Shown in pieces: positions 8,333-15,632 of a stretch of 28,102 bases of DNA. A program made the translations under genes and the position numbers. Numbering within the stretch: the stretch's first letter is position 1; each line of letters begins with the position of its first letter. A model generated the notes under the pieces. That model worked only from the letters and a program-made list of their open reading frames with translations, was not told the origin of the DNA and searched no databases. Source of the stretch: Betaproteobacteria bacterium (GTDB lineage Bacteria > Pseudomonadota > Gammaproteobacteria > Burkholderiales > SG8-41). The stretch spans positions 1 through 28,102 of the forward strand of contig JANYDM010000011.1 of NCBI GenBank assembly GCA_025363575.1. Reading direction: 5' to 3'.

Positions 8333-9592
8333 ATGGTGACACGTCGTCGAGTTCTGCTGTCGTTGGGTGCAGGCACGCTGGGCGCCGGTGCAAGCGCAGC
8401 TCTCATGGGCCAGGCCGTGGCCGAGCCGCTGGTGGACGGGCCGTGGAGCAATCAGCCGGGGGGCGTCATTCCGCCGTATCAAATCCCGTCGCAGTTCGAA
8501 AAAAACGTCGTGCGCACGGTGGACAATCCGGACAATCTGCCGCGCAATTCGCGCGCGCGCACACCTCATCACTTGCTCAAAGGCATCATCACGCCGAACG
8601 GATTGCACTTCACAATCTGTCACGGCGGCGTGCCGGACATCGATCCCGGCAAGCACCGGCTCGCCATTCACGGGCTCGTCAAGCGTCCGCTCGTGTTCAC
8701 GCTCGACGCGCTCGAGCGCTATCCGATGGTATCGCGCATCGGCTTCGTCGAGTGCGGCGGCAACAGCGCACCGCTTTTCTCGAACGTTGCGCTGCAGGAG
8801 AACGTGCAGGCGCTGCACGGGCTCGCGTCGTGCTCCGAATGGACCGGCGTGCTGCTCTCAACGCTGCTGCAGGAAACCGGCGTCGACGCCAAAGCGAAAT
8901 GGATGATCTGCGAGGGGGCCGACTCGCCGCGGCTGCATCGCAGCGTGCCGCTCTCAAAAGGTCTCGACGACGCGATGATCGCGCTCTATCAAAACGGCGA
9001 GCGCATCCAGCCGGGCCAGGGTTATCCGATGCGGCTGTGGCTGCCCGGCTACGAAGGCAACATGAACGTCAAGTACCTGCGCCGCATCATGCTCACCGAG
9101 GAACCTGCGATGAGCATGTACGAGTCGAAGACCTATTCGCAGGTACTGCCGAACGGCAAGGCGTACCGCTTCTACTTCCTGCAGGAAGTGAAATCGTTCA
9201 TTGCGAGCCCGTCGCATGGCATGGTGCTGAAAGAACCGGGCGTTTACGAGATCACCGGCGTCGCGTATTCGGGCACGGGCCGCATTGCGAAAGTCATGAT
9301 CTCGACCGACGGCGGGCGCGGCTGGACGCAGGCACAGTTGCAGGATCCCGTGCTGCCGAAGGCATTCACCCGGTTTCGCCTGCCGTGGAAATGGGACGGC
9401 AGTCCGGCGGTGCTGCAGAGCCGCGCGTGGGACGAAGGCGGCAATGCTCAACCGCTGCGCGCGGACTTTGTCGCGTTGCGCGGCGAGACCTCGAAGCCGC
9501 CGCCGGTCACCGCGTTTCCGAGCCAGCATTTCAACTCGATCACGAGCTGGGCCGTCAGCAGCAACGGGGAGGTAAAGCATGTATACGCTTAG
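8333..9592 (+). CDS. soxC: SoxC/SorA-like molybdenum sulfite dehydrogenase subunit
   Basis: A 419-residue sulfite oxidase-family protein. It starts with a twin-arginine-type leader (TRRRVLLSLGAG..., ending near AVA at 30), consistent with folded export with molybdopterin. Cys141 in FVECGGNS is the conserved molybdenum-ligating cysteine. The flanking SCSEWTGVLL, EGADSPRLHRSVPL and GYEGNMNVKYLRRI blocks are typical of SoxC, as is the C-terminal dimer domain with ISTDGGRGWTQA. It would oxidise sulfite, or protein-bound sulfane sulfur in a full Sox complex, in the periplasm. A GGGAGGGGG ribosome site precedes the ATG. It overlaps the cytochrome gene by 14 bp. No soxXYZAB genes are nearby, so stand-alone sulfite oxidation is more likely. 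Confidence 0.92.
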   Translation: MVTRRRVLLSLGAGTLGAGASAALMGQAVAEPLVDGPWSNQPGGVIPPYQIPSQFEKNVVRTVDNPDNLPRNSRARTPHHLLKGIITPNGLHFTICHGGVPDIDPGKHRLAIHGLVKRPLVFTLDALERYPMVSRIGFVECGGNSAPLFSNVALQENVQALHGLASCSEWTGVLLSTLLQETGVDAKAKWMICEGADSPRLHRSVPLSKGLDDAMIALYQNGERIQPGQGYPMRLWLPGYEGNMNVKYLRRIMLTEEPAMSMYESKTYSQVLPNGKAYRFYFLQEVKSFIASPSHGMVLKEPGVYEITGVAYSGTGRIAKVMISTDGGRGWTQAQLQDPVLPKAFTRFRLPWKWDGSPAVLQSRAWDEGGNAQPLRADFVALRGETSKPPPVTAFPSQHFNSITSWAVSSNGEVKHVYA

Positions 9593-10103
9593 AGCGAGAC
9601 TTGCCCTCGCAGCGTTTGCGATTGCATCGCACGCGACGGCGGCCGAGTTGCCGAATCTCGGCAAGCCGATTACGCCGGCTGAACTCGCGGCTTGGAACAT
9701 CACTGCAATGCCGGACGGCAGCGGCCTGCCGCCGGGATCGGGGACCGCCGCACAAGGCGCGCCGCTGTTCGCGCAAAAATGTGCGGCGTGCCATGGCGAG
9801 CAGGGGCGCGGCGGTCTCGCTGTGTTTCTGATCGGCGGACCGCCGAAAGCAAACCTCGACGGCGGCAAGACAATTCCGAATTACTGGCCGTACGCGACGA
9901 CGGTGTTCGATCTCATCCGGCGCGCGATGCCGTATCAGGCGCCGGGTTCGCTCACCAGCGCCGAAGTGTACGCATTGACTGCGTACATTCTGGCGGGCAA
10001 CAAGCTGATCGCCGAAACCGACATCGTCGACGCGCAGACGCTGCCTAAGGTGAAAATGCCGAACGTCGACAATTTCATCACGCGCTTTCCGGAGCGGATT
10101 TAG
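9579..10103 (+). CDS. SoxD/SorB-like monoheme cytochrome c
   Basis: A 174-residue exported cytochrome c with a signal peptide (MYTLRARLALAAFAIASHATA). One heme c site is present, CAACH at 68-72, and Met117 in RRAMPYQAP is the probable sixth ligand. The PNLGKPITPAELAAWNITAMPDG stretch resembles the SoxD N terminus. Paracoccus-type SoxD is a diheme protein of about twice this size, so this is a shortened, single-heme electron acceptor for the SoxC-like enzyme. A GGGGAGG ribosome site lies inside the end of soxC and the genes overlap by 14 bp. Its 3' end overlaps the convergent enolase-superfamily gene by 4 bp. Confidence 0.87.
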   Translation: MYTLRARLALAAFAIASHATAAELPNLGKPITPAELAAWNITAMPDGSGLPPGSGTAAQGAPLFAQKCAACHGEQGRGGLAVFLIGGPPKANLDGGKTIPNYWPYATTVFDLIRRAMPYQAPGSLTSAEVYALTAYILAGNKLIAETDIVDAQTLPKVKMPNVDNFITRFPERI

Positions 10104-11197
10104 AGACGCGCAAATCGCCTTACGCGCGACTCATCGACTTCTATCCCCAGCCCCGCGCCGTCCGGCACTTCTGCATAACCTTTGGAGAATGCAACCGGAC
10201 GAACAAGCACGTCTGCGGCCAGATACTGACTCGTCAGCGACACGCCCCAATCCAGTGACGGCACCGCTGCCGCCATGTGAAGCACTGCAGCAGTCGCTAT
10301 ACCGGACTCCGCGATTTTGCACGCAAGATTCACATGCATGCCGAGTTCGTGGCATAAATCTGCCGCGTCGTACATAGGCCGCAAACCGCCCATCTTGATG
10401 GCCTTCAGGCTCGCGCCGCTTGCCGCGCGCGCAGCATGGTGATTGCGGATGTCCGCGAGACCATGCACGCCTTCGTCGCAGCCGATGGCAATCCGTGTTG
10501 CAGCAGCGATCTCTGCCATACCGGTTAAATCTTCCGCCGCCACCGGCTGCTCGAGGAAATTCAGCGTCGTATCTTGCACTGCGCGCACGTACTCGAGCGC
10601 GTGCGCGACGCTCCAGTTCTGATTGGCATCCGCCGAAATCAGCACGTCATTCCCGAGCGCCGCGCAAACGGCGCGGGTACGCGCGATGTCGTACTTCACA
10701 TCACCGGCGCCGACCTTGATCTTGTAGGCGACATAGCCCTCCGATTTGCAGCGCGCCGCTTCCACGACATCGGCAGCCGCATCGCCGGATGCGATCATGC
10801 GCAAAGCGGGAATCCGGCTGCGGCGCTTCTCGCCCAGCAATTCGTACACGGGCTTGCCGAGCGCTTTACCGAGCGCATCGTGTGCGGCCATTTCAATTGC
10901 GGCCTTGGCACCGGAATTACCATAGAGATTCGCGTCCATGACCTCCGATAGCTGGGCAATTTCGGAAAGTTGCGCACCTTCGAGAAAAATTGCAAGGTGG
11001 TTGACGGCGGCGGCCATGCTCTCGACGAATTCGCCGGTCATCGTCGGCGCAGAGCCCGCCTCGCCCCAGCCGACGACGCCGCCTGCCTCCAGGCGCACGA
11101 GCATGTTGTCCGCCGTCGTCAGCACGCCTTTGGAGCGTTTGATCGGCTGGACGAGCGGCAGGCGAACCGCAATCGCCTCGATGCGCTGAATCTTCAA
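10100..11197 (-). CDS. Enolase-superfamily protein (muconate lactonizing enzyme/mandelate racemase type)
   Basis: A 365-residue member of the MLE-like branch. It has the N-terminal capping domain (MKIQRIEAIAVRLPLV) and a barrel with the catalytic KxK (Lys159 and Lys161, YKIKVG), metal ligands Asp190 (ADANQNW), Glu216 (LEQP) and Asp241 (CDEG), and the opposite lysine Lys268 in AIKMGG. Such enzymes abstract an alpha proton from a carboxylate: racemases, epimerases, cycloisomerases or dehydratases. The reaction cannot be told apart here. The start codon is TTG; an in-frame TAG, the stop of the upstream gene, lies four codons before it, so there is no better start. It is the third gene of the selenoprotein operon. 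Confidence 0.88.
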   Translation of the reverse strand: MKIQRIEAIAVRLPLVQPIKRSKGVLTTADNMLVRLEAGGVVGWGEAGSAPTMTGEFVESMAAAVNHLAIFLEGAQLSEIAQLSEVMDANLYGNSGAKAAIEMAAHDALGKALGKPVYELLGEKRRSRIPALRMIASGDAAADVVEAARCKSEGYVAYKIKVGAGDVKYDIARTRAVCAALGNDVLISADANQNWSVAHALEYVRAVQDTTLNFLEQPVAAEDLTGMAEIAAATRIAIGCDEGVHGLADIRNHHAARAASGASLKAIKMGGLRPMYDAADLCHELGMHVNLACKIAESGIATAAVLHMAAAVPSLDWGVSLTSQYLAADVLVRPVAFSKGYAEVPDGAGLGIEVDESRVRRFARL

Positions 11198-11209
11198 TGC
11201 GATTGCGGT

Positions 11210-12331
11210 CTACCGGCGCCGAAACTCTTCGACCGACTTCGCGAGTTTGCCGGCATGCGTCTTCAACGGCAGCGTCACCGGATGCGTCGCGCCGAAAGTC
11301 GGCACGTAGGCTGAGTGTTTTCCGGCACCGCCGATCACGAACACGTACGCATTGTCCGGATCCTTCATCACCGGCACCAGGCGGTCGAGCCCCGCTTCCG
11401 CGAATTCACCGTTGAAAACCGGCCACTGACGAATGCGGCGCTCGATGTTCTCATCGGACAGCGAACCGAGCGGTACGCGGCCGTGCTCGAACAGGTATTT
11501 CTTTACATCGGCCTTGGAATAGCCGTCGCGCGCGATCGTCTTGGCGTGCTCAGGCCCGAACACGAATGCCGGAGCGCCGTCGAAATAAAGATTGTTGGCA
11601 CCCGTCGCCGCGGCCACGCCGGCCATCATCTTCAAGAGTCCAATGCCGGTAATGCTTTCGTGGTCGTTCATGTTGTGCATGCTCTCCGCGCCAAACACGC
11701 TGACCGTGCTGGTGTCGCGCGCAAACCCATGCTCGACCTGTAAGGGCTCCCACGGACTTTCGTCTTCGTTCTCCGCCGCGCAAAACGTGTACTTCGCCGG
11801 CGTACCGAACGTCGCCATGTCGCCGACAGCGGGCGTAGCGCCGCCGACATTCAGCATCGCGAGCCGCACCGCGCGGCCGATGGTCGCATTGGCCTGGTTG
11901 CCGGGACCGAACGCGTTGTGGCCCGAGTTCATCTTGAGCTCTTTCGCAACCGGCCCATTGACTACGATCATCGTCGTGCACGGATGCGTGGTCGCGCTCA
12001 CGCCATAGAGATTGAACCTCTCATCAACCAGCGCATCGATCGCAAGCATCACCAGCGGAAAATATTCCGGCTTGCAGCCTGCCATCACCGCGTTGGCGGC
12101 GAGGCGCAACGGCGTCGCCTCGCCGTAACGCGGCGCGACCAATCCCAACGGTTGATCGAGCGGGCGGTCGCAATACGCGAGCATCTTCTCGACGCGTGCG
12201 GCAGTCGGCGGCACGATAGGCAGGCCGTCACCCCAGCCTTTCTCTATATAGAGAGTGTTGATGCGCTCGAAGTCATCATCGGCTTCGAGCCCCGCGCCCG
12301 GCGCCTTCATCAGCTGGCTCAAGTCGTTCAT
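11210..12331 (-). CDS. UGSC-partner family protein, copy 2
   Basis: A 373-residue soluble protein without signal peptide, homologous to the protein at 7126-8187. Conserved blocks include GDGLPIVPPT, ANAVMAGC, IVVNGPVAKELKMN, AFGPGNQANATIGRAV, GTPAKYTFCAAENE and GGAGKHSAYVPTFG. Cys54, Cys86 and Cys184 are shared by both copies, whereas Cys118 is not. I do not recognise a named family or fold. It starts inside the stop of the selenoprotein gene (ATGA, 12328-12331), so the two are probably made in fixed ratio and may form a complex. That supports a role as catalytic or electron-transfer partner of the selenoprotein. It is followed 12 bp later by the enolase-superfamily gene. Confidence 0.82.
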   Translation of the reverse strand: MNDLSQLMKAPGAGLEADDDFERINTLYIEKGWGDGLPIVPPTAARVEKMLAYCDRPLDQPLGLVAPRYGEATPLRLAANAVMAGCKPEYFPLVMLAIDALVDERFNLYGVSATTHPCTTMIVVNGPVAKELKMNSGHNAFGPGNQANATIGRAVRLAMLNVGGATPAVGDMATFGTPAKYTFCAAENEDESPWEPLQVEHGFARDTSTVSVFGAESMHNMNDHESITGIGLLKMMAGVAAATGANNLYFDGAPAFVFGPEHAKTIARDGYSKADVKKYLFEHGRVPLGSLSDENIERRIRQWPVFNGEFAEAGLDRLVPVMKDPDNAYVFVIGGAGKHSAYVPTFGATHPVTLPLKTHAGKLAKSVEEFRRR

Positions 12332-12867
12332 GATGCGTACTTCTTGACGAGACTGGCGAACTGCGGCGCAGCCTCGCCCGCGCGCGCTTTGACATCGACC
12401 AGCGAGATGCCGCCCAGCGGATGCGTGATTTCCACTAGCGGCAGTTCGGGCACGCCGAAGGTGCGCGCCTGGTTGCGGCCGAGCTTCTCGAACGGGCCGG
12501 AGTAAATCACCGCCGTCACCAAACCGCGCTTTCTCAGTTCACACATGTCGTGGACACTCCACGACGTGCATGACCCTCAATCGCCCATCGCAGAGATGAC
12601 GAAATCGCACTCCGCAGTCAAACGGTCGAGCACGGGCGCCGGCGCCGGCGTGCTGGGATTATTCTTGCGCATGACGAGCACCGACGAAATGTTGAGCACC
12701 TTCTGCAGGTTCTCCACGACGAAGGCGAGCAGGTGATCGGCATTGCCCTTGGTGTTGTCGAGCGTGCCGAGGCGGATGCCGCCCGCCTTGATCTTGCGCG
12801 TGTCGCCCGCCCCCGCGAACTGGTGCGGGGGCGCCTCGGGTGAAATGAGAAATACTTTTCCGCTCAT
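12328..12867 (-). CDS. UGSC-family selenoprotein (in-frame UGA = selenocysteine)
   Basis: Reading through the TGA at 12577-12579 gives one 179-residue protein with Sec97 in the context SAMGD-U-GSCTSWSVHDM. The U-G-S-C motif, with Cys100 as its partner, names a known (seleno)protein family of uncharacterised function. The N-terminal half has KAGGIRLGTLDNTKGNADHL and the C-terminal half PLVEITHPLGGIS; both continue the same family pattern across the stop, so this is not two genes. The U-G-[ST]-C-T pattern also recalls the Sec site of GrdB of glycine reductase, a resemblance only. Start: ATG at 12867 with AAGGA upstream. A SECIS-like hairpin follows the UGA. It ends in an ATGA overlap with the partner gene. 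No selABCD genes are in the window. Confidence 0.9.
12540..12572 (-). promoter_or_regulatory. Bacterial SECIS-like element
   Basis: Starting 4 nt after the UGA, CATGCA (12572-12567) pairs with TGTGTG (12545-12540) with two G-U pairs. After one C/A mismatch, GTCGTGG (12565-12559) pairs perfectly with CCACGAC (12553-12547). The apical loop is AGTGT, with G in its second position. The loop begins 18 nt after the UGA. This agrees with the published bacterial SECIS model: a G among the first two loop bases, a GC-rich upper stem and a UGA-to-loop distance of roughly 16-37 nt. It should recruit SelB with Sec-tRNA. Confidence 0.82.
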
Positions 12868-12899
12868 TGCTGCGTCCTTCATAGTAGGATGACCGCTGG

Positions 12900-12927
12900 A
12901 TTCTAATTGACTTTCTTGCGCGCGCAA
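12900..12927 (-). promoter_or_regulatory. Candidate promoter of the selenoprotein operon, with a 12-bp palindrome
   Basis: On the minus strand TTGCGC (12927-12922) and TAGAAT (12905-12900) are spaced by 16 bases; the -10 box matches five of six consensus positions. The -35 box is part of a perfect palindrome, TTGCGCGCGCAA (12916-12927). On the plus strand TTGACT (12907-12912) could be the -35 of the divergent solute-binding-protein gene, though its -10 is poor. A regulator bound at the palindrome would touch both directions. Confidence 0.45.
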
Positions 12928-12968
12928 AAGCGAATACGGCGCGCAGCCAGCCCCCGCTCACGATATTC

Positions 12969-13889
12969 ATGCCTCCAATCGCCATCAATTTCGGCGGCTA
13001 TCAAAAACCCGCGTCCATCCACACCCGCGCCGCCGCCCGCTTCGGCGAAGTTCTCCAAGCCCGGCTTGGCCACGGCGTCGAATTCGAATTGATCGGTGAC
13101 GTGCTTGCGCTCGGCCGCGGCTCCGGTGATCTGCTGCCGATGGTCGAGCGCGGCGAGCTGACATGCTGTTATATATCGACAGTGCGCCTGAGCCAGGCAG
13201 TGCCCGAGTTCAAGCTGCTGGAGCTGCCGTTCGTAGTAAGAGACCGCCCTTCCATTATCAAGGCGCTCGACGGCGCCCTGGGCGATTACCTTATACAGCG
13301 GGTAAGCGAAACAACGCCGTATCGCATCCTCGGCTTCTGGGACAACGGCTTTCGGCATTTTTCCAATCGCGTGCGGCCTATACGCACGCCGGCGGACTGT
13401 CGGGGGCTCACCATACGCACGCAGATAAGCGAATTGCACGGCGAAGCTTTTCGCGCTCTCGGCTTCGAGCCGATCCCGGCCGACATCAAAGACTTCGTCG
13501 CAGAAATCGCCGGTGACAGGTTCGAGGCCCAGGACAATCCGCTGACGAACATCTACAACTTCGACGTGCACAAACATCATCGCTACATCACGCTATCGGG
13601 CCATTTCTTCGGGGCGAGCGTCCTGGCGTTCAACGCGCGGGCGTATCTAAGCTTGCCGGCCGACGTGCGCGCGGCAGTGGGCGCGGCGGCGCATGCGGCA
13701 ACGCATTATCAGCACGGGCTCGCGGCGGCCGAAGACGCCACCATGCTCGTCAAACTTGCCGATTGCGACAACGAAGTCATTGAGCTTAACGCGGACGAAC
13801 ACGCGGCATTCGCCGCCACGCTCTCCCCACTGCTCGACAAATACCGGCGCGAGCTGGGCCGGCCATTGTTCGAGCTGCTCGAAAGTTAG
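12969..13889 (+). CDS. DctP-like TRAP solute-binding protein lacking a signal peptide
   Basis: A 306-residue protein of the DctP (TRAP-T) solute-binding family. The signature around ILGFWDNGFRHFSNRVRPI is followed by TPADCRGLTIRTQ with the conserved arginine that normally binds the substrate carboxylate, then EIPADIKDF-like and AQDNPLTNIY segments. DctP proteins are normally periplasmic, but this one begins MPPIAINFGGYQKPAS directly at the first mature strand. The in-frame codons upstream back to a TAG give no ATG and no hydrophobic leader. It has no clear ribosome site. No DctQ or DctM gene is present. It is divergent from the selenoprotein operon with 101 bp between starts. It may be a cytoplasmic ligand sensor or enzyme-associated binding protein. 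Confidence 0.83.
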   Translation: MPPIAINFGGYQKPASIHTRAAARFGEVLQARLGHGVEFELIGDVLALGRGSGDLLPMVERGELTCCYISTVRLSQAVPEFKLLELPFVVRDRPSIIKALDGALGDYLIQRVSETTPYRILGFWDNGFRHFSNRVRPIRTPADCRGLTIRTQISELHGEAFRALGFEPIPADIKDFVAEIAGDRFEAQDNPLTNIYNFDVHKHHRYITLSGHFFGASVLAFNARAYLSLPADVRAAVGAAAHAATHYQHGLAAAEDATMLVKLADCDNEVIELNADEHAAFAATLSPLLDKYRRELGRPLFELLES

Positions 13890-13963
13890 CCGGCCGCACC
13901 GCGTTTTACGCGCCGCGTCGTTTGGATTATCGTAGCAACGCTGCATACACCAGAGGAGGATAT

Positions 13964-14386
13964 ATGAAATTTTCCACGTTACTGCTGAACCTTGCCACGG
14001 TGCTCGCGCTGATCGCCCCGCTTGTCGCGGACGCGCAAACCGCCGGCGCCGCGCCGCAATCGAGCCGCCAGACGCTGATGGCGAAAGATCTGCCCGATTT
14101 TCCGGGCAAAGAGGCGATGGTGTACATAGTCGAGTACCCGCCGGGCACCAACAACCTGCCGCATCGCCATAACGGTCACGTGTTTCTGCACGTGCTCGAA
14201 GGCCAGCTGAACGCGCAGGTGAAAGGCGGCGAGCTCACCGTGCTGAATCCCGGCAGTACGTATTACGAATCGCCGACCGACATCCACATCATCTCGCGCA
14301 ATCCGAGCTCCACGGTGCCCGCGAAGGCCCTGGTGTTCCTGATCCACGAGAAAGGCGCGGCATTGAGCACGCCCGTTAAAGATTGA
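13964..14386 (+). CDS. Exported cupin-domain protein
   Basis: A 140-residue protein with a signal peptide (MKFSTLLLNLATVLALIAPLVADA) and one cupin barrel. The first cupin motif is PPGTNNLPHRHNGHVFLHVLEG, with His residues in HRHNGH as probable metal ligands; the second is GSTYYESPTDIHIISRN. Small exported cupins often bind a metal and a small organic ligand, and no reaction can be named. AGAGGAGGATAT gives an excellent ribosome site for the ATG at 13964. Its TGA overlaps the ATG of the aminotransferase by one base (TGATG), so the two are coupled. Confidence 0.86.
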   Translation: MKFSTLLLNLATVLALIAPLVADAQTAGAAPQSSRQTLMAKDLPDFPGKEAMVYIVEYPPGTNNLPHRHNGHVFLHVLEGQLNAQVKGGELTVLNPGSTYYESPTDIHIISRNPSSTVPAKALVFLIHEKGAALSTPVKD

Positions 14387-15594
14387 TGGCTGCTTCTCCG
14401 CTGGCGACGCTCGGCGCCGCGCCGCTCGACCCGATCATCAGCGTGTCGGAAGCTTTTTTCGCCGACAAGAACCCGCACAAGGTAAATCTGGGCATCGGCA
14501 TCTACTGCGACGACGGCGGCAAGGTGCCTCTGCTGAACTGCATCAAGCTCGCCGAGCAGAAATTCGTGGCCGCGGGCAGGCCCAGGGCCTATCTGCCGAT
14601 GGACGGTCTCGGGTCGTTCAACCGTGCGACGCAGGAGCTGCTGTTCGGACCCGGCCATCAGGCTGTGCGAGAGAATCGCATCTTCACGGCGCAAACGTTG
14701 GGAGGAACCGGCGCGCTGCGGGTCGGCGCCGACTTCCTGCACAAGCTGGCGCAGCGCGCCGGGATCTGGATCAGCGACCCGAGCTGGGAGAACCACCGCG
14801 CCATCTTCGAAGGCGCCGGTTTCAAGGTCAACACCTATCCCTACTACGATGCGGCGCAGCGCGGCATCAATCTGGACGCGATGCTGGCGGCGCTGCGCGG
14901 GCTGACGCCTGGGTCTGTCGTCGTGCTGCATGCGTGCTGCCACAATCCGACCGGCCTCGATCCTACGGCGCAGCAATGGCAGGCCATACTCGACGTGGTT
15001 AAAGACCGCGCGCTGGTGCCGTTTCTTGACCTTGCCTATCAGGGGTTTGCAGAAGGCCTGGATGCTGACGCCGACGTCGTGCGCCGCTTCGCTGACGCCT
15101 GCCCTCTCGCCGTTGTCGCCAGCTCGTTCTCAAAATCCCTGTCCATCTACAGCGAGCGCGTCGGCGCCGTGAGCATAGTTACGGGAAGCGCGGAAGAAGC
15201 GCGGCGTGTCGCGGGCCACGTCAAGCATCTCATCCGCGCCAACTATTCCGGCCCGACGTCTTACGGCGGCTGTCTCGCCTCGAACGTGCTGACCGATGCC
15301 GTGCTGCGGAAGCAGTGGGACGCGGAACTTGCCGCCATGCGGGAGCGTGTCAAGACCGTGCGCCGCCAGCTCGTCGAAAAAGTCCGCGCCATCCGTGCGG
15401 ATCTCGATCTGCATTACGTAATCGAGCAGCGCGGCATGTTTTCATATTCGGGACTGAATCCTGCACAAGTCCAGCGCCTGCGCGACAAACACTCGGTCTA
15501 CGCGCTGGGCAATGGCCGCATCTGCGTTGCTGCGCTCAACTCACATAACATCGACCATGTTGCGCAGGCTGTTGCCGACGTTATGGTGACGTGA
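14386..15594 (+). CDS. Aromatic/aspartate-type class I aminotransferase
   Basis: A 402-residue PLP enzyme of the AspC/TyrB subgroup Ia. The PLP lysine is Lys250 in SSFSKSLSIYSERVG, Asn187 is in HNPTG, and the DLAYQGFAEG motif has the Asp and Tyr that hold the cofactor. The N-terminal DPIISVSEAFFADKNPHKVNLGIG segment and the C-terminal NGRICVAALN with the substrate-carboxylate arginine are standard. It would transaminate an aromatic amino acid or aspartate with 2-oxoglutarate. An acid substrate exchange between TyrB and AspC cannot be resolved by eye. HACCHNPTG has an unusual double cysteine where family members have HGCCHNPTG-like patterns, so it is normal. Translation starts at the ATG overlapping the cupin stop. 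Confidence 0.92.
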   Translation: MAASPLATLGAAPLDPIISVSEAFFADKNPHKVNLGIGIYCDDGGKVPLLNCIKLAEQKFVAAGRPRAYLPMDGLGSFNRATQELLFGPGHQAVRENRIFTAQTLGGTGALRVGADFLHKLAQRAGIWISDPSWENHRAIFEGAGFKVNTYPYYDAAQRGINLDAMLAALRGLTPGSVVVLHACCHNPTGLDPTAQQWQAILDVVKDRALVPFLDLAYQGFAEGLDADADVVRRFADACPLAVVASSFSKSLSIYSERVGAVSIVTGSAEEARRVAGHVKHLIRANYSGPTSYGGCLASNVLTDAVLRKQWDAELAAMRERVKTVRRQLVEKVRAIRADLDLHYVIEQRGMFSYSGLNPAQVQRLRDKHSVYALGNGRICVAALNSHNIDHVAQAVADVMVT

Positions 15595-15623
15595 GGCGGT
15601 GACGTGAAGCGGTGACGTGACGG
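15585..15623. repeat. Three 13-bp direct repeats at the 3' end of the aminotransferase gene
   Basis: GGTGACGTGAGGC, GGTGACGTGAAGC and GGTGACGTGACGG lie head to tail. The first copy contains the aminotransferase stop codon; each copy carries TGA in the same context. A simple slippage-derived repeat is the likeliest origin. Confidence 0.8.
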
Positions 15624-15632
15624 CGCGGACAT

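Noticed and set aside
8443..9831. Long alternative plus-strand frame over soxC
   Set aside because: Arginine- and alanine-rich shadow of soxC and the cytochrome gene, without a recognisable domain.
12328..12927. Two separate small genes split at 12577
   Set aside because: The second piece would start without a ribosome site at an internal Met, and the UGSC family pattern crosses the TGA in the same frame.
15585..15623. CRISPR-like or iteron array
   Set aside because: Only three 13-bp copies with no spacers, at a gene end; simple tandem duplication.
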